DNA of 64,000 nt from Eupeodes corollae (lineage: Eukaryota; Arthropoda; Insecta; Diptera; Syrphidae): positions 282,511,679-282,575,678 of the forward strand of contig NC_079147.1 in the NCBI RefSeq assembly GCF_945859685.1. Direction: 5' to 3'. Both the position numbers and the translations under genes were made by a program. Below, in pieces: positions 45,645-55,274 of the stretch. Under the pieces are notes generated by a model. The model searched no databases. It was not told the origin of the DNA and was given only the letters and a program-made list of their open reading frames with translations. Position 1 is the first letter of the stretch. Each line of letters starts with the position of its first letter.

Positions 45645-45943
45645 GTAGTACCCGTGGCATGATGGCTAGTGCGTTGGACTGTCATGCAAGGGGTCTTGGG
45701 TTCAATCCCAGCCTGTGCCACCTTCATTTAAAAAACAAAATAATATTCGAAGGTACTGCCTCTGGCGAGCAATTGACAAATCCTTTAAGAGTAATTCTTG
45801 TCATGAAAAAGTGCTTTCTCAAATCAGCCGTTCGAAATCGGCCTGAAATTGTAGGTAGATTCCATTCCTGACAACAGTACTCGCACACAGAATTGGTTTA
45901 GAGTTGAAAGTCACTAGGCCCTAGTTCCTGTTGCGCCACCCAA
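45645..45943 (+). mobile_element. tRNA-derived SINE, near full-length copy
   Basis: Head with A-box-like TGGCATGATGG at 45655-45665 and B box GGTTCAATCCC at 45699-45709, 33 bases apart, a normal RNA polymerase III internal promoter layout. The body matches 15272-15591 throughout (TACTGCCTC, AATTGACAAATCCTTTAAGA, AAAAGTGCTTTCTCAAAT, CAGTACTCGCACACAG) and ends TTGCGCCACCC. No exact target duplication; TAAAATTTAAATAT before and TAAAATCTTAATAT after are a possible imperfect pair. Confidence 0.88.
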
Positions 45944-46009
45944 CTTAATTTAATTTAAAATCTTAATATATCATTTTTAGAGAGATGTTTTAATATCCAT
46001 AAGTGATAT

Positions 46010-46620
46010 TAAATAAAATGCACGACTGGTTCGCACAAACTTACTAATGTATCAAATAATCATTTTAAAAAAATTATCTGAATATTAAAATGTACCTGAA
46101 AAAAGTTTGTTTCCAAAAATTTAAATACCATTTGATTTCTCAGAAAACCCTAATTTTTCAAAAATTTGGATTTGAAAAACGTTAGAGCGTTTTTTTTTTA
46201 AATAAATTTTAAAATATAAAAATTTTAACTTTTAGTTTAAGGATATTGTTGGTATGCAGTTATTTAGAAGTTACTAATTTCCGTTTTACAGTTACATTTC
46301 GTAAAAAATTATGAGCCATTTTCAAGGTTTTGAAGTCCGAGTAGTATTTTTTTTTAATCAAAACGTTAAACAATGACATTTTTTATCATCAAATATTATT
46401 GATTAAGAAAATATAAGAGCTTATGCAGCCATAAATATTGGAATCGATTGATTAGTTCTTCAAAGAACCTCAAAATAACGGTTCTACAGTAGGAATCCTT
46501 CTGAATACTTTTACACACATTTTTTTTCATATTGGAGGAAGTCAAATTAAGAAAAAAATTAACGAAAGTTTAAAAAAATCTATCGGTTTGCTTTTGAAAA
46601 AAATAGTTCCGATTTGTCGT
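46010..46620 (-). repeat. DR2 repeat, copy 2 (inverted relative to 13050-13800)
   Basis: Reverse complement of the DR2 blocks: AAAACGTTAGAGCGTTTTTT near 46177, ATTGTTGGTATGCAGTTATT near 46246, AAATAACGGTTCTACAG near 46472, AAATCTATCGGTTTGCTTTT near 46577. GCACGACTGGTTCGCAC at 46020 matches the reverse complement of 15806-15825. Confidence 0.6.
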
Positions 46621-46624
46621 AAGC

Positions 46625-48190
46625 AAAAATCGAGTTAACAGCAATTAAAAAAAAAATCAAAAATGTGGGTTAGTCTCAAATGTCCCAGATATTTTTGGCA
46701 TATACATATTTTTTCGACAATTTCATTACACACTTTGATTACAGAAAAAAAAACTGTAAGCAAATAACTTATAAGAAATATTAAAAATTGTGAAAGTACT
46801 GAAATATCTTTAAAATATTTTTGTTTCTTAATAAAATGAAAACCTTGGGTTAAAGAAATTAATAAATTGACTTTAAACTCAATCATTTTGTTATACAATT
46901 TGAAAAAAAAACCTAGCTGACAGTTTTTTATTTAAAACAAAAAACTACGCAAATGCTACAAACAATTCGTAAACAAAAAAAATGTTGAATTCAAAGATTT
47001 TGAAAAAATATATTACTTTTTTATGAAAATAGTTTAAATTAAATGCTAACGTTCTTATAACAATTTAGTTTGTGTCCTCAAAAATAAATAAGTAAACAAA
47101 TACTAATTAATGTACGCATTTCGAAAATGTGTACAAATAAAGCTTAAACTTTAATTACCACTAATCAAATTTATCAAAATGGATCACTTTGAAGCTTGTT
47201 TTTATGTCACGCGATGATGAAAAAACCATAGAAAATAATTTAATAGAAAAACGGTAGTAAACATCAAACGAATTTAAAAAAATGTAAAAACAAAACTACG
47301 TTTTAAATGATTTAAATGCTGGAAACATGAAAAAGAAACAAGATTCTATTCGTTTTTAATATGATAAGATTCGAGATAAAAAATAATTTCTATTTATAAA
47401 ATGGCGAATAAAAAACTTGATGGATTTTTAAGACTTTATATAAAGGTGCAATAAAGACTAAACCAGAACCAATAAAATGCACGTCCGTCGTGCTTTAACC
47501 ACAAAGCACAAACATCCTATAAAATAATCTGAGATATACAGACAAAAAGAGAAAAACAAGCAGAAATAAAGTGTCCTTAAAAGGCTCTTGCAGATTCTAT
47601 ACTGATGGCTACCTCCAGACCAGGTAAAGCACATCTCTCAGCGATCAAAGCTCGTATAACTACATCACGGCCACCTCATATACTCGTATGTGTGTATACA
47701 AAATATTCATCCAAGGATAAATTGAATAACAAACAATAAATTTTCTATTCGATATCGTATATTTACCGTTTATAAGTCTGTATAATGCATTTTCCATGGT
47801 ATATATATGGTTTGGTCCAATTTACCTCTATACACTTTGCTCACCTTGACGATAGGCTACCACAGACTAACTTGCTAGGATAAACATCTAATACAAAAGC
47901 GTAAACAGGAACTAAAATCTTTCTATACTAAAATAAGCTTCAAGGCATAGAGAGAAAGAAACTTTAATAGAAAACTTGGAAAATATATTATGAAGTTTCA
48001 ACGCGCTAAAGGAAATGCAGTAGACATCAGACGAAATAAGTTGACGGCTGCATTTTCATGTCGAGGTTATGTTTTCTTAATGTGTTCTTGAAAAAGTCGA
48101 GGTTAAAAATCTAATTAAAATAAAGTAAACAAATGGTTTCAAAGATTTGTATCAATGCCTACGTAATACGAATACCGGATGAAATTCTTG
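46625..48190. other. AT-rich unassigned DNA
   Basis: No gene or known repeat recognised. Confidence 0.5.
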
Positions 48191-48194
48191 ATAC

Positions 48195-48750
48195 TATATA
48201 TTTTAAAAAGTTAATCGTTTTTAACACTCGTCACAAATAGAACACCGTCTTTTGGAACAATTCACTTTCAGCGATACGGCACATGTCTTAATCGGTGGAT
48301 ATTTAAATGAACAAAATGGCAGCGCATGGGGGCTCCGAAAAACCATAAGCGTTCTTTTCTTCAAACATGTCAAAAAAAAGTCATAGTCAACTTGGAGCGA
48401 TATGCTCGAATGATAACCGATTTCTTCTAGCCGACAACTAAACATCATTACTTCGACGATATGTTCTTATATCAACAAGATCAATTACACCTTTTTTGCT
48501 AAGAAGTTTCCTGATGGCCTAATCTGAAGTTTTGGCGACACACAAAGATCATGAGGTTTGACACTATTGAAATTGTTTCTGTGAGCCTAGCTATATGCAA
48601 ACAAAAGAACCTAAGCGAAAATCCCCGTAGCTCTAGATGTGTTTCTTAAGTTTTGGCCCAGATATTGCTCAAATTAAGCGAAAAAGTGGTTAAAAACTAC
48701 ATCAAAACATTTGACTACTCCGAAATTTGACGAAGTGGCCTTTAAATATT
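48195..48750 (+). pseudogene. Mariner/IS630-type transposase relic, heavily eroded
   Basis: Landmarks survive in three frames: FSDTAHVLIGGYLNEQNGSA at 48268-48330 (first catalytic Asp, with Thr for the usual Glu), KKFPDGLI followed by SFGDT near 48500-48540 (the KFPGRLISRFGD-like block), an eroded RSCDLTxLxxFL equivalent near 48550-48580, YANK near 48594, and FWPDIAQI near 48655. Order and spacing fit a mariner-like transposase related to the one at 2676-3759. The segment with the second Asp is deleted. Confidence 0.65.
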
Positions 48751-48837
48751 TATATTTTTTGGCACTTAATGGCAAAATCAAAATTTATGAAGAAATAAAA
48801 TATTCTTCAAATATTTATCGCTATTTGTATCTTATTA

Positions 48838-48910
48838 ACTTCTCATAGGAAGTAATTGTAATGGGTCCGATTTGTTGATCGCAAATTTTGACATTTCTCT
48901 ACTCTTCAGG
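48838..48910 (+). repeat. DR1 end A, isolated fragment
   Basis: TAACTTCTCATAGGAAGTAA, then GGGTCCGATTTGTTGATCGC and TTTTGACATTTCTCTA, match DR1 end A at 39211 and 50484. The interior does not follow. Confidence 0.65.
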
Positions 48911-48989
48911 GTTAATAAAATCATAATAAAAGGCCTACAGATTTGTGTACGCACGCCTGAGGTTTATTTTTCATCTTTTACTGCCTATT

Positions 48990-50475
48990 ATCTTCACATC
49001 GAAATAGTCATTGCAAGAAATTTCAATTCTTCTGGCTTCGCTTTTCTGACCAGACAGCACCCAAAGAAAGGTATGATGAAGTCTTTGCTGAGTTAGACCA
49101 ATTAACTCAGCTTGTTGACAAGCCAATTCGAGTTCCTAACGTTGCAAGTCAATCCACTCTACACTTGTTTCTTACCTCTGACCTTAATAAATACGCAATC
49201 TGTGTATTACCGCATAAGACCATTGTATCGTATATGCAAATTTTTCATGTCGATTTCTCCCATGAGAACCGTTAGGAGATATGAGAAAGCCAACTTGGAC
49301 GGTCTCAACGAGTTCTTCATGAACTGTAAATGGTCACTATGCTTCCCTGATAACGTTTTGTAACGAGGTTATTAGCATCAGAGATGTCAGGTTTCAATCT
49401 AGAAAGACCTTCAACGCTCATATTCGTCAAACCAAATTCTTTCATGCCAGAAATGTAGGGAAAAAATACTACCATGTCGCATACGAAGCGAAAATGTCTG
49501 GTCATTTGCAAGAAACGTACCACGTCATCCTCGGCTCCAACGCTAGCTCACAATGACACTTCCTATGTTAGCTCAATTGATAAAGCCAATTTGCTTTCAG
49601 CATAATTTGTTGTTAGTTTGAGGCTACCAGAGAGTATCATGAGTCTTCCTGTTCTTGAGAGCGTAAACTATTTTATGGGACGAATCTTCTTCTAAAGTTC
49701 TAAAAGACCTTGACATACACAAAATATATAAAAAAAAATCTGACGAGGTGTTGGTAAACGACGCCAAAATGATTGTGTAAGCTTTTCCATCTTTCCTACT
49801 CTACAGATATATTTCAGAACGAATATGCGAAACAGCATTTGTTCAGCTTGTTGCTAATAAAAGTGAATCGTCCTCCCCCTTCAACTATCAACCAATAGCA
49901 CTCACGTCTCTTCTGTCCAAGCTCATGGAAACCTGACTAATTATTATCAGCTTAAGAAAAAACTCGAAGCACGGAATCTTCTTAATGACCGACAGCAATA
50001 GGTTGATCCTATGGTTTATCCCATAGAACAATGGACCTTTATATTTCAAAAGCATTTGATAGAGTTTGGAACCTACATAGCTCTCTTCTCGAAAATAAGT
50101 ACTTGTGATAATGATGTATCTCTTCTTCGTTGAATTAAAAACTACATTTCTAACCCCTTCAATAAAAGTTGTATGGGATGGTTTCAAGTCAAACATTCTT
50201 AAAATAAATGCTGGGGTACCTCAGGGGTCCGTTTTAATGATATTCATAAACAATCTCTTGTCTGCCACGTCTTATCCAATAAATTGTTTCGCTGGCGAAA
50301 GTACCCCCAGTTTTTTTATATTCCTTTCTAGATTCACATCCTGCCGATTCCGCTATCTATGGAAACTAATCAACTTTCAGTACTCGGTGTTATTGATTAT
50401 TATTGATTACTCGCACTTTCAGGAATGCTTATCAGTCTTCCCTCGAGCTCGATTTCAGTCGTACTGTTAAGTGCA
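48990..50475 (+). pseudogene. CR1/jockey-type LINE relic with internal deletion
   Basis: Endonuclease end: LHLFLTSDLNKYAICV near 49160-49210 and the linker MRTVRRYEKANLDGLNEFFM followed by NCKWSLCFPDN near 49260-49350. A pre-RT region follows: NDTSYVSSIDKANLLSA (about 49551-49600), LPESIMSLPVLESVNYFMGR (about 49630-49690). RT: SKAFDRVWNLHSSLLENKYL near 50047-50105 (first Asp block), VWDGFKSNILKINAGVPQGS with GVPQGSV at 50213-50233, FINNLLSATSYPINCFAGES (the catalytic FADD changed to FAGE). It then jumps near 50410 to RNAYQSSLELDFSRTVKCRD, which belongs close to the C-terminus, so several hundred bases are deleted. Many stops and frameshifts. No RNase H. Confidence 0.85.
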
Positions 50476-50483
50476 GAGATTAT

Positions 50484-51392
50484 TCACTTCCCATTGAAAG
50501 TAACTGTAATCAGTCCGATTTGTCGAATTGAAAATTTTGACATTTCTCGACGTTTCAAGGTCCCTAGAGTCGAAATAAAAGATTTTTAGAAAGATTTCCG
50601 TACGTCCGCACGTCCGTAGCTCAAGAACCAGAAGTGATATCGACTTCAAATAAATTTTATTATACAGACAATACTAAAGAAAATACAGAAAGGGCTCTCA
50701 AGAAAATTGTATGGGTGGCTTTTTTACCATAGCAGCTTAAAAAAGAAAAGGTAAACATTTTGGCTAATATCATCTCCAAATAATTTTGGGCAACGAAAAA
50801 AAAATAACGTTTTCAACATCTGGTAAAATTTTGAGTGAAATCAAATTTGCAGTTTTTAAAACATAAAACTTAATAGAAAATTTAACAAAAGTAGGTAAAA
50901 ATTGGTTTTTGACACAAATATCTTTTCAAAAATTTAAGATTAAAACTTCCAATTAATTTTATTTTTTAACAAATATTGTTGTCAACATTCAGTAAAATTT
51001 TGAAAAAAATCAAATGGTCAGTTTTTAACAAAAAATAAAAAAAAAACTTAAAACAAAACAATTCTTAAACTTGGTGAAAATTTCTTTCGAAAAAAAAATT
51101 TTTAAAAATTAAAAATGTTGTCTTCAAACTTTTTTTCATTTTGCAGAAAATATTGTTTTCGATATTCAGTAGTTTTTTTTATAAATCTTACAGTCCGTTT
51201 GTTCATAAAACAAAAATCTACAAAAAATAGTACTCAAATTTGGTAAAAATTGATGTTCGGTTCTTGATATCTCTCACATTAATTTAATTCATTGGTAAAA
51301 ATTTGTTTTTGACTAAAAATCCATTTGAAAAAAATAGATTTTAAAACTTAACTATTTCCTTATATGAAAAATATTGTTAGTAATTTTAAAAC
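50484..51392 (+). repeat. DR1 copy R2, left part (end A and interior)
   Basis: CACTTCCCATTGAAAGTAAC, then CCGATTTGTCGAATTGAAAA, TTTTGACATTTCTCGACGTT and TCCGTACGTCCGCACGTCCG near 50596. Interior units with a GCAGTTTTTAAAACA-like word recur about 168-172 bp apart (50848, 51019, 51190). Split by RTE-A copy 2 and resumes at 55192. Confidence 0.65.
51380..51392. repeat. Target site duplication left of RTE-A copy 2
   Basis: GTAATTTTAAAAC here recurs at 55179-55191 after the tail. GTAA may come from the tail repeat, so the safe duplication is AATTTTAAAAC (11 bp). Confidence 0.8.
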
Positions 51393-52139
51393 TGATGTTC
51401 AAATGGTAGACATGCGCATTCAAGAGAACACAAGCGTCCACAGGTTTTTCTCAAAACAAACCTCTGTCTATCAACTCCTACTCTCACTTCCAAGTGGTGA
51501 ACATCGGGTGCCTAGTACCTCAACTGGAGATTGGGTTCCAACCCCAGTAGAAAGTTGTTGGGGGCAGAAAACGAGAGAGGTTGGGAGAGGTGTTTCCAAT
51601 TAGGCACCTCTCCTTATCCAGACGACAGGGGAGGAATTCCAGCGATGGAATCAACGGTGGCGTCTATAGTTCCAGTAAGGTTGAACTACTTAGTGAACAC
51701 CTTATAGGGCTTCTTCGACTTATTCGGAGCCCAGGCCTGTAAGGAGCGGTTTTATCCGGCACCCCATGCTTGGAGTTATACTTAGGATCTGGCCCTCCAC
51801 GTTGGAGGTTGTGCGTCGGGGTGACTTCCTGGCGACGTAAAAGCTTTCATAGTTGCGAAGCACCAACAAGAATCGGATACGGACGGATTTACTGTTGACA
51901 ACCAACGCAAACGAATAAAGGACAACGAACTTCGGATATGCACGTGGAATGTTAGGTCCCTTAACAGACCACGTGCGGCGGAAGAATTAGAGGAGGCCCT
52001 AGACCGATAGAAAGCAGATGTTACTGCCATCCAGGAAATACGATGGGATGGGCCGGGCAAAAAGAGGATGAAAAACTGAGATATTTACTATGGTCACTGC
52101 TACCACTATGCACCTATAGCCAGACTTAGGCAAGAAGTC

Positions 52140-52870
52140 TTGAGCTATAGGTGCATCAATGAGCGCTTCATGAACATACGCATCAAGGCTAAATTCGGCA
52201 ACATTACCCTGATATGCGCGCACGCCCCCACAGAACAGAAAGACGACAACACCAAAGATATGTTCTTCGAGCTCCTAGACAAAACATATGAGCAGTGCCC
52301 TTGCTGCGATATTAAAATAGTCCTGGGCGATTTAAATGCCAAGCTAGGAAGGGAAGACATCTTTGGTGGAATAATCGGGAAGAACAGCCTGCACGACAAC
52401 AGTTCCGACAATGGATTCAGGCTCATAGATTTTGCTGCGGGGCGAAACGTAATGGTAGCCAGTACGCGTTTTCTACACCTCAACATCCACAAATTAACTT
52501 GGAACGATATAAAGGAGATATCACCGCCATCCAGGAAATACGATGGGATGGGCCGGGCAAAAAGAGGATGAAAAACTGCGATATCTACTATGGTGACTGC
52601 TACCATGAAAACCAACAGCGCTTATTTGGATGCGGATTCGTCATCGGAGCCAGACTTAGGCAAGAAGTCTTGAGCTATAGGTGTATCAATGAGCGCCTCA
52701 TAACCATACGCATCAAGGCTAAATTCGGCAACATTAGCCTGATATGCGCGCACGCCCCCACAGAAGAGAAAGACAACAACACCAAAGATATGTTCTTCGA
52801 GCTTCGAGCACCTCAACATCCACAAAGGAACTTGGACTTCTCCAGATCAATCTACAGTCATCCAGATTGA
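52140..52870 (+). pseudogene. RTE-A copy 2, two overlapping partial endonuclease segments
   Basis: Segment 1 (52140-52571) reads IRIKAKFGNITLICAHAPTE, KIVLGDLNAKLGREDIFGGI (the GDxN motif) and NGFRLIDFAAGRNVMVASTR, then runs at LTWNDIKE into a second start of the domain. Segment 2 (52499-52870) reads IQEIRWDGPGKKRMKNCDIY, LFGCGFVIGARLRQEVLSYR and ICAHAPTEEKD, then skips the GDLNAKLG block and joins RAPQHPQRNLDF in a shifted frame. Each segment lacks what the other has, so neither encodes a whole endonuclease. Confidence 0.85.
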
Positions 52871-52907
52871 CCATATTGCGATCGACGCCAGACACGCTTC
52901 CAGCATT

Positions 52908-53873
52908 ATGGATGTACGAACTTTCCGAGGAGCTAACATCGAATCGGACCACTACCTCGTTGTAGCCAAGGTAGCACTTCGGATTTCCAGACCCAAGGCA
53001 AGACAGGGAGGTGCTGGGAGAAGATACAACGTCGAACGGCTACAATCGCCAGAGATCGCCAAATCTTTTTCCGACCGAGTTACAAGTAACCTCTCTCGAA
53101 GTTCTCTGCCGCCAACACAATGTATCGAAAACCAGTGGCAACATTGCCAAGATGCAATCAGAGAAGCCGCCTCTGATGTGCTGGGTTTCAAACAGCCACC
53201 AACAAGGAACCCCTGGTTTGATGAGGAATGTCGGCAGGCAAATGCAGGCAAACAAGAGGCACGCAAAGCGGCGCTGCATAAAAGGACGAGAGCTGCTCGT
53301 GAGCTCTATGAGCAGAAGAGGCGAGAGGAACGCCGACTTCTCAGAAGGAAAAAGAGAGGGCATGAAAAGCGTGCGGTCGAAGATGTTGAGAGGTATAAAA
53401 GCAGGAATGAGGTTCGAAAGTTTTATGAACAGGTAAAACGAAATTCACAGGTACATAAACCTAGAACCGAAGGCTGCAATGACGAAAGTGGAAACATCAT
53501 AGTGGAACCGCAGTCAATGCTGAGGATATGGAAGGACCACTTCTGCAGACTGTATAACGGCGACGAAGAACTGAATTCCGCTGTCAGGCAGGATGATCCA
53601 TTCAATATAGACGACGAAAGCCAACAATCCCGTCCTCCCGACATAGACGAAGTAAAGATTGCCATATCTAAGTTGAAGTTTAACAAAGCCGCTGGAGCGG
53701 ATAGCTTGAATGCCGAGCTCTTTAAAGCAGCTGGAGATAAGTTGGTTAGGAGCATGCACCAACTTGTCTGTAAGATATGGCCGGAAGGAAGCATGCCCGA
53801 TGAATGGAACCTCAGTATTGTTTGCCCGATCCTGAAAAAAGGAGACCCTCTAAACTGCAAGAACTATAGATGA
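52908..53873 (+). pseudogene. RTE-A copy 2, endonuclease end, linker and RT start (321 codons)
   Basis: Starts with MDVRTFRGANIESDHYLVVA, the SDH end of the endonuclease with its catalytic His. A linker follows with WFDEECRQANAGKQEARKAA and a highly basic helix-rich KRREERRLLRRKKRGHEKRA (about residues 135-160). Then MLRIWKDHFCRLYNGDEE, ISKLKFNKAAGADSLNAELF and LSIVCPILKKGDPLNCKNYR open the RT fingers. The stop at 53871 replaces the Gly codon of YRGISLLN in the sister copies. The frame continues beyond the stop to 54455. Confidence 0.9.
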
Positions 53874-55044
53874 ATCAGTCTACTTAACATCGCCTATAAA
53901 ATCTTCTCTGCCGTAATATGTGAACATCTAAAGCCCATCGTCAACAACCTCATAGATCCTTATCAGTGTGGTTTAAGACCAGGAAAGTCCACACTTGATC
54001 AAATATTCACATTACGGCAGATCCTGGAAAAAACCCAAGAACACCAAATCGACACCCACCATCTTTTCATCGATTTCAAGGCCGCATATGACAGCATCTA
54101 CAGGGACGAGCTGTATAGAGCCATGTCTAGTTTTGGCATCCCTGCCAAACTCGTCCGTTTGTGCAGGATGACCATGGAGAATTCACGCTGCTCCATAAAG
54201 GTTGGAAACAACTTAACAGAACCTTTCGATGTCAAAAAAGGTTTTAGACAAGGTGATGTGCTGTCATGTGATTTTTTTAATGTCGTGCTTCAAAGAATAG
54301 TGCAGAGCTCAGACGTCAACACTAGAGGCACTATGTTTCAAAAGTCTGTCCAATTACTGGCATATGCTGATAACATTGACATAATCGGAAGAACTCAGCG
54401 TGATGTCAATGGGGCTTTTGTGAGTATTGAGGCAGAGGCGGCAAAAATGGGTTAATGAGGGCAAAACAAAGTACATGCTATCGTCTAGAAAGAACATACA
54501 ACACCGACGTCTTGGTCAATACGTCACAATCGACAGACGTAACTTTGAGGTAGTCAAGGACTTGGTCTACCTAGGCTCCGCTGTAAACGCAGAAAACAAC
54601 ACCAGCGCTGAGATCAAACGCAGAATAACTCTTGCTAACCGCTGTATCCTTATACGAAGAAAGCAATTGAGTGGTAAAGTCCTCTCTCGAGGGACCAAAA
54701 TGTTGCTATATAAGACCCTTATCATCCCCGTCCTGCTATACGGTGCAGAAGCATGGACTATGACAAAAGCGGATGAAAGCACCTTAGGTCGCTTCGAGAG
54801 AAAAGTTCTTCGTGTGATCTACGGTCCCGTATGCATCGAAGGGGAGTGGAGGGGAAGATGGAACGACGAACTGTACTGGTTGTACAGGGCCGTAGACTTA
54901 GCCAGAAGGTTAAAAGTCCAACGACTAAGATGGTTGGTGCACGTAGAGCGCATGGAAATCAATGCTCCGGCCCGGAAAGTCTTCGAATCCGCACCCACAG
55001 GACAGCGCAGTAGAGGAAGACCGCGGATCAGGTGGCGCCCATAA
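53874..55044 (+). pseudogene. RTE-A copy 2, RT palm to C-terminus
   Basis: In frame after the stop: ISLLNIAYKIFSAVICEHLK, CGLRPGKSTLDQIFTLRQIL, LFIDFKAAYDSIYRDELYRA (first catalytic Asp), FRQGDVLSCDFFNVVLQRIV, and LLAYADNIDIIG, where the catalytic YADD has become YADN. A small deletion near 54450 (copy 1 reads KMGLVVNEGKTK) shifts the frame, which then runs 54427-55044: KTKYMLSSRKNIQHRRLGQY, LVYLGSAVNAENNTSAEIKR, LLYGAEAWTMTKADES, RLRWLVHVERMEINAPARKV, RSRGRPRIRWRP. Confidence 0.9.
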
Positions 55045-55191
55045 GTAGAAGGTGACCTCACCCAACTTGGAGCGCGAAACTAGAGACATCTAGCTATGGA
55101 CAGAGCTAGATGAAGAAGTTTGTTGAGTGAGGCCCTAATTTACACAGGACTGTAGCGCCACCTTAAGTAAGTAAGTAAGTAATTTTAAAAC

Positions 55192-55270
55192 GAAAAACCT
55201 TCAAACTTTTAAGCAAGACAAATCGACAGACGGGGTGGGAAGTTATCAGTGTGGGTTACATCATAACCTC
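55192..55270 (+). repeat. DR1 copy R2, right part (end B)
   Basis: CAAACTTTTAAGCAAGACAA, then ACAGACGGGGTGGGAAGTTA and TCAGTGTGGGTTACATCATA. The RTE-A insertion point is only about 20 bp upstream of this end. Confidence 0.7.
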
Positions 55271-55274
55271 TTTT

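Larger units (their letters stand above)
51393..55180 (+). mobile_element. RTE-A LINE copy 2, full span with tail, rearranged endonuclease
   Basis: Bounded by an 11-13-bp target duplication and ending GGACTGTAGCGCCACC (55147-55162) plus (TAAG)n. The 5' non-coding region 51422-51930 matches copy 1. The endonuclease region is partly duplicated: the stretch encoding IQEIRWDGPGKKRMKN... occurs at about 52030 and again at about 52523, with different deletions in each. Downstream, linker and RT are well preserved, with one stop (53871) and one frameshift (about 54450). The catalytic box reads YADN rather than YADD. Not functional, but the longest RTE-A copy in the window. Confidence 0.92.

Noticed and set aside
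45655..45716. A genuine tRNA gene
   Set aside because: A- and B-box-like motifs are present, but the acceptor stem does not pair and the same head recurs on a conserved non-tRNA body with target duplications, so it is a SINE.
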